A stretch of DNA of 64,000 nucleotides from Enoplosus armatus (lineage: Eukaryota; Chordata; Actinopteri; Centrarchiformes; Enoplosidae): assembly GCF_043641665.1 (NCBI RefSeq), contig NC_092185.1, positions 24,772,503-24,836,502 of the forward strand, written 5' to 3'. The translations under genes were made by a program, and so were the position numbers. The notes under the pieces are model-generated. The model saw nothing but the letters and a program-made list of their open reading frames with translations. It made no database searches and was not told where the DNA came from. Positions within the stretch are counted from its first letter, which is position 1; every line of letters begins with the position of its first letter. Shown here piece after piece: positions 49,393-60,792 of the stretch.

Positions 49393-50707
49393 AGTTTGCT
49401 GAAAGGCCAACACCCACTTCTAGAGAGACAAACAAAGCTGGGCATGGGATAAATGAATGAAATGAGTCATTCCAGTGTCCAGGTTTAGAGTGATGTCTCG
49501 ACTCGTGGGCCATCACTCGCCTTTGGTCACATATTGAACATCTGCCAGTCATCTGTCAACCGCCCGTGGTGTGATGAAGGTTCCTCCTCCCCGATGACAG
49601 TAGCTGGGATCAGGCTGCAGTCCGAGAGTGTTTCGTGAAAGCTACGAATACTCCAAGTTCGTCCATCTGACTGAAAGCAGTGCAAAGTTTAGTGCCCCCC
49701 TGATGCAGCTTCAGATGCAGTTGGTGACACAGTTCCACCGCGAGGTCCATTGCCCAGCTGTCAAGGGAATGCATGTCGATGTTCACATTTCACCCTTTTT
49801 ATGTGCACTTCCGAGGACAGCTGCTTGAATGAACCTTGGTGGTGAAGTTTTCTCAACGGCTGCTTCTAAGGTCGCGGGTGACATGTCAGCAATTTCAAAT
49901 TGATCAGACAAGAATGAGGGAAACTGTGAGTATGTGTTCTTTTATTCATGTATTTAGGAATGAAAATGGCTTAACTTAAAGGGACAGTTTAGCGGGGCCA
50001 TAGTGTGGGATCCTACACTTCCCATAATGCAACTCAGTGGCATCTTTTGTGCCCCTTTTTGAAAGACGCCGAGTATCTGCGTCAAAACACTGCATAGCGT
50101 TTTTCCTGCAGGTCTGTTTGTGAGGCTGTAGAATCTCCACCATGTGCCATCACGACCAGGGAGTCTGCCAGTCTCCATACCAGCCCGCCATTAAAGCAGC
50201 ATCATGGTGCAAGTAATCAGTGAGCAACTGCTGTATTGTCCTCTGTGGGGCTGTGTTTGTGGAGCTCTAGTGGGTTCATTGTTTTGCAAGAGTCGCTGAT
50301 GACGACGTTTCAGCGCTCAGGTTCAGTCCTGGTCGCAGAGTGTCCCATGACCTCCTCTGAGACGGAGACGGCCCTGTTTGCGTAATGGGTTACTTCACAC
50401 AGAGTTGAGAGTGGCTATACTTACCAGGACCTCTCGCTGACAAAGCCCGAACTTTCAGCGCCGCATGCCTGGTCTGTGACTAGTTAGACAGACAGCTATT
50501 TTAACACAATCAACTAAGCTTTCAACCCCACAGTCACAGACAGACTGGTGACCTAGACCTAGCGTTGCTCTCTGCTGACTCACTAACCCGTGCATTATCC
50601 AATTGAGAGCCAATTAAGATGTGTAACTCAAATGGAAGCATTGTCCTGCGACTCTGAGCTGACTAACAGACGAGAAATGACATCCTGCCCACCGGACTTC
50701 TCTCGGC

Positions 50708-50716
50708 TATAAAAAG
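50708..50716 (+). promoter_or_regulatory. TATA box of exoc3l1
   Basis: TATAAAAAG lies 149 bases upstream of the exoc3l1 ATG. An initiator-like GGACTCAGACTC about 40 bases downstream would give a 5' UTR of roughly 110 bases. Confidence 0.55.
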
Positions 50717-50856
50717 CTCATCTGCCCCAGGCTGCGGAGAAAGGTTGGACTCAGACTCTACAGCATATCCCATTCCCTAAACATCAATACTGGCTGCTGC
50801 TTAGCGTGCTCAAAATCGGCCCTTTTTTATGGTTGGCGGCTGCAGCGGGGGGAAGC

Positions 50857-53800
50857 ATGGCAGCGCCGGGAGGACGTTTGGGGACAACGTCCGGGAGCTA
50901 TGACGAAATGAAGGTGCACTTTTCTCGAGCTGGTGAGTGGGGCATTGAATACACAACAGGAACAAACCTTATCCCAGATCCTAGTTTTTTTCTGTCAAAG
51001 AAATACATACTACATAGAATACATACTGTAGCATTTGCAGTGGAACATCACCCCCCCCCCCCCCCCCCCCTCCTTTTTTCTTTTTATGACGTTAGCAAGG
51101 TATTAAGGAAGGAACTGCGGTCAAAATGCAACTAAGAGAGAGAAATTACTGGCCCGTAGTCTGGACGCTACAACCAATCGGAGCAACCGAACGTGTGACG
51201 TAGCCGTAGGCTGCTAGGCTAGGTAGCTACTTCCAACACACAAGACAAGTTCGGCATGACATGATTTAGAAGCCGACACTTAACGTTCGTACGTAGCGCT
51301 AACCGCCGCCCATTTCCTTTTAATGCTATAATTAACACGATACCGCATTCATCGTAGCGGCGGCAGCCATCTTGGTCGTTTTACGAAAAACGCCTCAGAG
51401 GCGATTAAACCCCGCCCCCACATTAGATAAAGGGATGTGATTGGCCTAAGAAATTGCACCACCTACATAGTAACTTGACCGCCAAGAGTTTGGTCAGAGA
51501 TTTAGGCACTTTCTTAGATGTTGTGTGCCCCCCCCCAGCAGCCACAAAAGGCTTTATACAACTTTTCACACATCTACAGGAGTACTGACTAACCCCTGTA
51601 AGCGGACTTTGACGTTGTAAAATTGCTGTGAGTTCCCCTTTAAGTCAACAAATTGCAAAGTTGTGTCTTCAGAGGAGCTCCATCTCCCAGAAAAGCTTGT
51701 GAAATTAAACAGTGTGTCTTATTAGTTGGGGCTATCTCTAGATAGTTCTTTATCACTTTTGTAAAAATGACACAAAACTGAATTCCTCCCTCTTGTTCTG
51801 TCCACTTTTTCCCCGTCAGGTGCGCTTCCGGTGGCTGAGGTCTGGCCAGAGGTGGAGAGGGCCGAGTCTTTGGCCCGCGGCGCTGCCCTGAAGTGGGCGT
51901 CAGGTGTCTTCTGTCAACCTGAGCATCTGGAGCGCCTGAGCCAGTACAGGAAGAGAGAGAGCCAGAGGACCGCCTCCGTGCACACCAGACTCAAGGTGAC
52001 ATAACAGACACACGCACTGCACCTGCATGCACAACATGACGCCACATGGCCAAATAGTGACCTGCTGCGCTGCCGCATGTTCCTGCTGCTTTCCCTCTCC
52101 AGTCCATGGTCCAGTCGTACCTGGAGGGGGTAGGCTGGGGCCTGGAGCAGCTCCGGGAGGCCAGGGCCGAGCTGAGAGAGGTGTCGCATGCTCTGAAGAA
52201 AGCGGGACTGGAGTCCAGCGGAAACACAGAGGGGGTGAAGTCCCTGGAGAGGCTGAGAGAAGTGTCAGTCAACCACTGTCAGCTCCTCGCCGCCGTTAGC
52301 AACCTGCCTCGGCTTTACTCCGGTGAGATGCTGCTCTGTGGACACGCAGGCCTGAGGTCCTTCATTCATAATGAATCCAGCTTCCTTTTCAATTTACAGA
52401 AATGTGTTTTCTTTTTTTTCTTTTTTCCCATCCATGTACAACAACATATACAACAAAATAGGTTCTTTTGGGGAAATTACTACACTGAAATATGCCAATT
52501 CAGACTGTGACAGTTGGAGGAATCAAAGCTCTCCCTCCCTCTTCCCCGTCCTTGCCCTTTGCAGTGCGTAGCATGGTGTCGGAGACCGAGCGTCTGGTGG
52601 AGTCCCGGCGGCTCCTGGAGGCCCACGCCCGGCTGATGGATCTGGAGCGCTGGCAGGACGACATCCTCTGGCAGCTCCACGGGGTGCCAGGAAGTGCGCT
52701 CAGCACAGAGGACCAGGAGCTGGTGGCCAAATACTTCTCTGGGGTCGGGCAGCTGGTGGAGGCCCTGGGTAAAGAGATCTTATAGACAGTTTACTCACTT
52801 TTCAATTAGTCCTACTCATTCAAAAGCAAACATAGCACATGTGGACATTGTTGTATATTGTAGTTTAGTGCCCCAAATCTTTGTATGGATGAAGGTACAG
52901 TGTAAAAATCTATATGTGCCTATAATCTGTATGTGTACGATGTAAATGTTGTGTGTTCATTTACAAAGCAGATGGTGATGATATTGAAAACTATAGTGGC
53001 TAAAGACTGGCACTGAATCTTGATCAGTTTTGTTTTCTTCCTCTTTGCTTTAGACATTCCCTGACACCAGTAAATGCATATGACAAGTCTGTATTATTTA
53101 GTTAAGCGTGTAAAAGAAAAATACTTTCATTTCTTTCAAGTAAGGTATCAAAAAGAAAAAAAGTCACCGGAACTCAGGTGCTGGATTGGCAATAGGCCAT
53201 GGCCCTGCTGGAGACAAAACAGAGGAAGAACAGCTGAAAAGATAAATTATACTATATGATCGTCGCATGTAACAGCTCATGAGTTTCTCAACTTGGAGGG
53301 AAAATGGTTCCTGAATGCTCCACAGATCAAATTCAGACTCATCCTGTGCTAAAAATATGGAGAACTCCGCTAACTCCAGTAAAAGTTAAAGCTGTATCAG
53401 TTGATTTCTTTTATTTTTTTTATTTCTTTCTTTCATTCTGGCCACTAGGGGGCAGCAGAACAAGTTCCTAACGCAGCAACGCTGACATATTTTCGCCTTA
53501 TTCAGTAACATTAGCGTGTCATATAGAGTCACGTTTCTGGTCACACACCGATTCCCGAGGAAAATAGCTCTAATGTCTCTTCAGCTGCTAAATTCTCCAG
53601 TATGTCCAGCAGCCACAGCAGCTGCTGTGTCTGCTGGTTGCTTCTGGGCAGGTGGCGTACAATCAGTCAGTTCCTGCATCAGCGTCACGTGGGTGTCAGT
53701 GGGAGAAGTGAACGTGATTACACGGTTATGACCGATTATTTCACCCCCCTGGGCACCGAAGGAAATATTGGACCGACTTTTCCACAAGCCACAAATCTTC

Positions 53801-55375
53801 TGAACATTCTGACACTAAAATGGCGTTTTTCAGACGGACAAATCCGGAGAAAATCAACGTTGTTCGAGACCTGTCTGTCTGCACAGACATCACTTCTCTC
53901 TGCTGGTGCTGAACTGTCTGTGAATTAAGAGTTAAAACTGAAATGAAACATGAAGGGGGGGGGGGGTATTATTAGACAAATAAAACGAGCAAAACAAGGC
54001 GTCGGGGAGGCGACCGCGCCCCACTTAGGTGACAGGAAGTGTATACCATTTCATACCACTGGCATTGAACCATTGGTAATGCGTCATCTTCTCTTGTAGA
54101 GCATCTTTGGTAACGGTTTATCAGAGAACGCTAACCTCACTGCAGCAAGCAGTTGTTTGGAGGCCCGAAAACCAAAACAATGAGCTGAAAGAAAAGCAAA
54201 CGGTCGGTCATTAATGTGAATGATGAGTGCCAGGCTGCAGCGTTTCTGATGAAAGCGTGCAGTCTGGTTGGAACCTAATGTCTCCGTTCTCAACATCCAC
54301 CCTGTCACCGCAGGCAAGGAGCTGTGGGCGGTGGTGAGCAGTGCTCTGGCTCTGGCCCGACAGAACCCCACACCGTTTGTGTCAGCGGTGAGGATAGTGG
54401 AGCGGGAGGAGGCCCTGGACCGAGCCCTGCTGGAGGAGAGAGCGGGGACCAGGGGCAACGCCAGGCCCCTGCCCCCGGGACGACCCCGCTGCTGGAGAGC
54501 ACGCTTCTTCCAGGTGCCAACGCAGCACCTCGCCTCCTTGCCAAGTTTCTCCTTTTTTAAAAATTCCTGATGGCATGTTACGGTCTGTCCTCTTTCAGGT
54601 ACTAGAGGAGGCGGTCTCGGCGCGGTTTCGCAGCGTTTCCTACCTGCACACGCGCGGGCCCGGTCTGGCGGGCCACCTCTCTGCCCTCCAGCATGGCATT
54701 ATGGCTGACCTGGCCACCGTACGCCACCTGCTGGAGCACTGCGTCCCGCCGCACTACCAGCTAACGGGGGCTTACCTGAGGGCCAGCCACCGCTGTTTAC
54801 ACGCTCACCTGGCACAGGTCAGTGACGTGAGAGAAACAAACCGATGCGGCGCCATGTTAAGCTTTTGTACGACTCCTCGCTTTGCAGACTACAAATACTA
54901 CATATAATACAGTCAGAGCCGTGACACCTGAACATGGTCTTTTTAACCGACTGTGCTAAGTGAATTATATGCTTAATTAGCAGGTGTTTTCTCTAGTTTG
55001 CAGTTTGTAGATGAATCATAATCTTAAGCCACCATTTTGGTGAAAACCGGTGACGCCCTCACTATGCCCATGTAAGTGATACTTGTGGCCTAGGTTAGCA
55101 GCTGGGACCTGGAGAGCGGTGAAATCTTTGCTGTGCTCAACTGGGTGCTGCACATCTACAACAGGTGAGGTCTATGACCTGTGTTTTATTGTTTGTGTGC
55201 TTCTTTGTGTGTGTGTGTGTAATGTTTAAATTTGAGGTGACCCTGAGAGATGGAGGTTCATTGAACACACCTAAGCAAAGGACCAACTCCCAGTTTGTGT
55301 GAGCGGACGACCTTTCTTCACTTCGTGGACCTGAGCGTCGCTGTGGCTCAGTGGGACAACTCTTATTGCCTTTTA

Positions 55376-55419
<44 letters not shown>

Positions 55420-58400
55420 CTCTCCCATATTTCCTACCTCCCTCCCTTTTTTAAATTTCATCAAATAACGTCATCCATCGCAGCTGCCGTCAGCCAGGGG
55501 TTTTCGAGCAGTCATTGTTAGTCTAAATGAGTGGTTCCCAACCCAGGTCGTCCGGACCCCCCCCCCCCCCCCCCCCCCCCAAGGTGTCGCAGGATGATTA
55601 ACATGGTAGGAATGAAATGAAAGAATCTGAGAAGGGAACATCATCCTTTGGTTGAACAAGTCATAGGTCAAGGTCGCGAGAAGCCATTGTTTGGCTGTTT
55701 GGCTCTTTTTTTTTTCTTTTTTTTTTATGCTGTCAACCAATCAAAAGCTTTGCGAGTCTGACCATCTTGAATTTGGCAGCCCAGACATGATGGGTCACCC
55801 AGAGCTGGCGTCTGCGATGGAGAGAGAAGAACTAGGGCCTCTCATCTCCACCGAGGGACTGGAGCAGCTGCAGAACAAATACGTGCAGAGCGTTCGGGTG
55901 AGTCGACCCGGGAGTCCGGTCTAACACACAGGTTTGAATTAAAAAGATATCCATGATCCTTTTTTTGGACAGGGACGTGTCAGCTGTAAAAAGTATAAAG
56001 AGTTGTAAGTGTTGCCGTGTGCGTTAGCTGTGAGTCCGTGTTGCTGCTGTTGTAGAAGAGCGTGTCGGAGTGGATGCACAAAGCTCTGCAGGTGGAGCTG
56101 CAAGACTGGCAGAGAGACCAGGAGCCGGACACAGACCACGAGGGTTTCTACCAAACGAGCTTGCCCACTATCATCACACAGGTAAACATGCCACGCACAT
56201 GCACAGTAAATACGAACCCACAGAGGGAATCTGCAGGCAGGAAGGCGGCACCCGACATACATTTCACGCCTTTAATTGAACCTTGCTTGTTTTGCGTGGA
56301 CTGCGGGTAGATGCTGGAGGAGAATGCCCGGGTGGCCCTGATGATCAGAGAATCCCTACGAGATCAGACCATACAGATGGGACTGTACGAGATGGAGAAC
56401 CTCCTGAACAGGTGCGCGTTCGTGCTGCTGCCTGTCGGCCATTTGTTATCATTCAGCGCCTGATTCAACCCTTTTCATTCACCTCCGTTTCTGTCGCCCC
56501 CCCCCCCTCCCCGCAGGTTTCGAGAAGCTCTGGTGGAATTCGGGAAGGAGCATCGCCGGGATCCGAGCCACAAAAGAAACAAGTTCTACCTCCACTACCT
56601 GCTGGCCTCCATCAGCAACTGCATCATCCTCAAGTGAGAGAGAACGAGAGAGATTTATTACACTAATGGTTTGGGCAAGATCATGTTGGCAAGAATCACA
56701 AGTGTTGTGTTTGTTTCATACTGATGATGGGTTTTTTTTTTTTTGGGGGGGGGGGGGGGGATGATAAATTCTCCCCTATGAATGGGAGATGTAGCTTTTG
56801 GTGTACACACTTTATTTCCAGTGGAGTCAGATACACAGTGTATAATATATATAATAGTGCAACACCCAAAAAGGGACCATTCCACGTGATTTTGATACAT
56901 TTTGCTGACAACACTGCCGTATTTAAGTCTAATTTTTGAATGCTAGACTTGTTTGCGGCTTGTTTTTACATTGCTGTGTTGCCACTTTTACTCATGTAAA
57001 GGACCTGAACGCTTCTTGTATCATGTACTTACTCTTACTGCCACTCGAGTCATAACCATGTATACCCTTTCAGGTTTACCACATCACATGCACTACTTCC
57101 TATCGAAAATCGAAGACAGGCCTGAATGAATAATCCACTGTGTCCTTGTGTTTGATGCAGGAAGTCCACGGAGAGCCTGCAGCGGCAGCAGTCGTCCCGG
57201 TCGGCGGGGCAGTTCTCTCGGACTCCTCCCAACCCCCTGGCAGCTCTGGACCGGGCGGTGAGACGGGCATGTCGCCTGGTGATGGACCAGCTCCTGCTGG
57301 ACCTTCAGCCGCTCCTCCCAGGCCTGCTGACCCGACCCTGGCTGGTCCAGGGAGACCCCACCCCTAAGCTCTGCCTCGTCCTGGAGCGTCACCTGGAGCT
57401 GTACGGCCGCGTTCGACCCCCCTGCCGACAGGTCTCAGCTCCGCTCCGTCTCTTTCGCCACTGTGAGGGTGGACACCTCAAAGAAACACATACACCTGCC
57501 ACAGTCCAGCATCAAACCAGGAATCTATCTGAGGCCCACGTTTGCTTATGGCCCAGTGTCAGCTGGAATCATTGTGGAAGGCGAACCAATGCTTTCTGAA
57601 TTTTCAGCAGTATTTCATATTTTGTGTGAATATTCAATATCTTTTTTTCAGAGCTGAAAAGAATTATAAGCGTGTTTTTTTTGTTGTTTTTTTCCCCCCA
57701 GAAAACCTTTTTAGAGCAAAGGGACAACACAGTTCTGAATCTGGTCTCCATGCTTCTGAGTTGAGGTCAAATATTTTTCGCAGTTCTCTCAGTTTCATCG
57801 ATCTATTAGGTTTGTTAGAGTTGTATATTGAACTGTGGGATTATCAGGAAGTCTCTCCACTGAAACCTTATTGATCGATCAACTGCCTCACCCACAAGTT
57901 CAAACAGAGCCTTTACCCACTCCCCCACCAAACATCAGTCAGAACTCCACCAGAATTTGTAAGACCACTAAACACAGTGTCACGTACAGTAGCCCCGCGA
58001 GTGTTTTCCCCCCAAACCGGCTTGTGCGGCGTAATGTTTCGTGGCCAAACGTTCCACACCCTCCTGCGCTCCTTGTGTGCGTGCCCCACATGCCTGCTGA
58101 ATCCTGCTCGTGTGTCCACAGCGGCTGCAGGAGGAGGCCCAGTGGCTGATGGTGGTGGAGTATGTCCGGGCTCTGATGCAGAAGAGGCTGGTGTGCCGCA
58201 GCACCGACGAGAGGAGGCAGCTCGCCCAGCAGATGGTCCAGGACGACCAGCAGCTTAGAGAAGTCTTCCACGGCCTGGTGAGCAGGGACTTCCACAATGT
58301 TCATTGATGCGCTTTAACACTTTGCAGTATCGTGGTGTTCCACAACGGATTTTCTGTCTTTATTTTACCTCCTGTATTTTAGTGAATAGTTCTAGCGTCC

Positions 58401-59009
58401 CATGACGGCTTAAAAGCTCTTTGAATGGGTTTCCCAACATTTTCCCGCTTCAGCCAAAAAGTACTGATGTCTGCATCAACATTCAAAGTCCCACATCAGT
58501 CATGTGTGTACCTGCCTGTAGGAGGGTGAGGGGTCAGCACCTGAAGTGAATCCTTTGGTCTTACTGCCCGTCCTGGCTGACTTCATCCGACTGAAAGACC
58601 CCGGCATGCTCACTCTGGAAGTTTCCGGACTCGCGGCCAAATACCCCGACATCAGGTGACCTGACCTCACTTGCTAATGGAGTAATGTTATTTTGAAGAG
58701 TTGCATGCCGACATTGAATATCTTCCTGTGTTTAAACGTGAATATTTTGTTGATAAGATAATCATTCGGGCTTTTTATGACCAGGCCAGGGATTGTATCT
58801 ACGTGTTTTTCTGTTCCCCCAGTGAGGAGCATGTGTCCGTACTGCTGGACATCCGCGGCGACGTCTCCAGGGACATCAGAGGGGCTGTGCTTGACTTGCT
58901 GGAGCAGAGCGCCCCGCCTCTGCCAGCAGGGTACCGGCCCATCTTCACCGACATCCTGGTGCCCCCCTCCACCATGGCCTTCTGTCTGCCCACTGCCAAA
59001 TGTGCGTGA
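50857..59009 (+). CDS. exoc3l1: Exocyst complex component 3-like protein 1 (Sec6 family)
   Basis: Sec6-family proteins are helical rods; EXOC3L1 is a paralogue of exocyst subunit EXOC3, implicated in regulated (insulin-granule type) exocytosis in mammals. Coding exons: 50857-50932, 51820-51995, 52103-52322, 52565-52768, 54314-54513, 54599-54817, 55094-55164, 55780-55897, 56056-56181, 56311-56411, 56517-56633, 57161-57431, 58122-58277, 58522-58655, 58823-59009. All junctions are AG/GT and phases join, giving 791 residues (human 746). Diagnostic blocks shared with human EXOC3L1 include LARGAALKWASG, MQSYLEGV-like SMVQSYLEGV, LHIYNS..EMMG-like SPDMMG, LEENARVA and RLVCRSTDER. There is no signal peptide or membrane segment. 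The start is the first ATG after the TATA box. TNFAIP2/EXOC3L2/EXOC3L4 are alternatives, but similarity and the prmt7 neighbour (both on human 16q22) favour exoc3l1. Exons are GC-rich against AT-rich introns. Confidence 0.93.
51051..51070. repeat. Poly-C run (20 nt)
   Basis: Uninterrupted 20-nt C run in exoc3l1 intron 1. Confidence 0.9.
52769..54313 (+). other. exoc3l1 intron 4, 1.5 kb, partly repeat-derived
   Basis: From about 53440 (GGCCACTAGGGGGCAGCAGA) to an 11-nt G run near 53957, the sequence resembles a dispersed fish repeat and contains a 108-codon chance frame (53602-53928). No exon of exoc3l1 is missing here, because the flanking phases join directly. Confidence 0.5.
55379..55416. 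repeat. (CA)n microsatellite
   Basis: Nineteen CA units in exoc3l1 intron 7. Confidence 0.9.
55529..55700 (+). mobile_element. hAT-type repeat fragment
   Basis: The sequence GAGTGGTTCCCAACCCAGG followed by GTCCGGACC and a 24-nt C run resembles the terminus of abundant vertebrate hAT elements that begin CAGTGGTTCCCAACC. No matching second end was identified. It sits in exoc3l1 intron 7, shortly upstream of the exon at 55780. Confidence 0.45.
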
Positions 59010-60365
59010 CGGGGGCCGAAACTGCCGCCCGAACTCGGGGTGGATCCGGCCCCTCGGGAAGATCGGCAAGCCGGGTGCTCGTCACACTGAAACATGCAGG
59101 GCTTCAAGTTTCAAGTTGTGCCCCTTTGTTATTCGTCCGGGGAGCATCAGCTGAGCTTCCATCTTCTTTCCTCAGCACCATCCTGCTTCTCACACTCACA
59201 ACGTTACATACGTCATCCATACTGGGAGCTGGCAAGTGCCACCATCTCCGCCCTCTTTTGTTGCCCACCAAAGTGGGTTTGAGGGTTCAGGGCCTTGCTC
59301 AGGGCCTAACTTCAGTTGAAACTCATTTGTCTGTTAAAATGCTGAATCTACGAGCCACTGTGGCTAAATTGGTTACGAGGGCTGCTTTTGTATGTCTTCA
59401 AAATATCAACAGTGAAACAATATTTTGTCAGCACACAGATCCCTCTGTAACAGATTTCTCTGACAGCATCTTCTACCGAGCAAATACTTCCTGTCACCTT
59501 CACTGTGTTTGGGTCGCAGCAGACATTTTTAGAAGGAGGACATCTCGAAACCTTAGCACGCAAAAAACCCAAAGCTATTCGCACTGCTACATTTACTGCT
59601 GACTGTTAAGTGACGTCCATAACATGACACAAAATCACCTGTTGGAGATAATGAATCAGGAACTAGACCAAGCCACAGATGAGCTCTGAGATATGCAAGG
59701 TGTGCTCGTATGTATCATATTATTTCTGAATGGATTCCACTGCAAAGACCGGTAAAGAAACCAGCTGTTGGATTTTCCCATCAATTTGTTCACATGATGC
59801 AATGTTCGCGCTGAGCCTGGGAGTCAGTGGTTTCAAGTGAAATCCAAATAACACCTCATTTCAAACAACGGCCACAACGTGAAAACAGATTAAAGGATTA
59901 ACATCAGTTACAACATACAGTATCTGGCTTTTAGAGTATAAAGAGCCTTTTATTAAAGCATCATCACATTCCAGTCTGGACTTAAGACATAATAAGTACA
60001 TAATAAACATGTTTTTTTCAGTGAGGGCTCCTGGACTGTGAACCATTCTACCTGAGGAACATAGGCTGCTGATTCATTACTCTTAAATCACCTTTTAAAG
60101 CCACGTTTTCATTAACTCGTCTCCATATTTTTGTTATTTTGTTATTGTCAATTTTATCTCATATTGATGTTGGGTGTTTTTAATCTGTTTTTTTTTTCTA
60201 CATATATATTTATTGTATTTATGTATTATTGTTCTGCTGTTTCCTTTTGAATAGTGTTTCCTGTTGTTATTTCAAACTCGTCCTGGTTCACCTCACAACC
60301 TCCTAAGGACATTGTAAACTCTGTCACATCAATGCTCAAATAAATGCTTTATAAAGTAAAGTTTC
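59010..60365 (+). other. exoc3l1 3' UTR
   Basis: Non-coding sequence follows the stop at 59007-59009 and runs to a canonical signal at 60339-60344. A 200-codon frame (59000-59602) overlaps its start but has no recognisable domain. Confidence 0.55.
60339..60344 (+). terminator. Candidate poly(A) signal of exoc3l1
   Basis: AATAAA followed by ATGCTTTATAAAG, about 300 bases before the prmt7 promoter; the two genes are tightly spaced head-to-tail. Confidence 0.6.
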
Positions 60366-60400
60366 ATCATTATTGTTATTATTACATGTAATTCCAACCG

Positions 60401-60402
<2 letters not shown>

Positions 60403-60453
<51 letters not shown>
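60403..60453. repeat. (AT)n microsatellite
   Basis: About 25 AT units between the exoc3l1 end and the prmt7 promoter. A 24-nt A run follows at 60580-60603. Confidence 0.9.
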
Positions 60454-60455
<2 letters not shown>

Positions 60456-60618
60456 TATAAAGATCTTGCCATTTCATTTTCAGATCAACATAACAAGCAT
60501 ATTTCAAAGTGTTACTATTATAATAAAAAGATTTTTTTAAAGAAGCATTTTTTATTTTTTTACTATTTCCCTTTTAATTAAAAAAAAAAAAAAAAAAAAA
60601 AAAGATTCACGATGCTAG

Positions 60619-60664
60619 TCACGTGACCCAGACAGTTTGTGACGTCGCAGGGAAAGATGGCCGC
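60619..60664 (+). promoter_or_regulatory. prmt7 promoter: E-box, CRE and YY1-type motifs
   Basis: TCACGTGA (60619-60626, USF/TFE-type E-box), TGACGTC (60640-60646, CRE half-palindrome) and AAGATGGCCGC (60654-60664, YY1 motif) lie within 46 bases. This mix, without a TATA box, is typical of housekeeping promoters. YY1 motifs usually sit just downstream of the start site, placing transcription start near 60640-60655. Confidence 0.6.
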
Positions 60665-60792
60665 TCCCGTCGGAGCAACGCTGGTCCTGTAACCCAAGTT
60701 ACTTTTAGACTTGTGTAGAATATTCTGGTAAAAAAAAAAAGGTTTTATTTAGCCGTACATCTTAGCGGAGTGTTGTAACACCTTTTGCAGGG

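Noticed and set aside
50417..50425. ATACTTACC, identical to the 5' end of U1 snRNA
   Set aside because: The sequence that follows does not match U1 stems and there is no Sm site, so the nine bases are taken as chance.
53602..53928. 108-codon ORF in exoc3l1 intron 4
   Set aside because: It lies within what looks like a dispersed repeat, and the flanking exoc3l1 exons join in phase without it.
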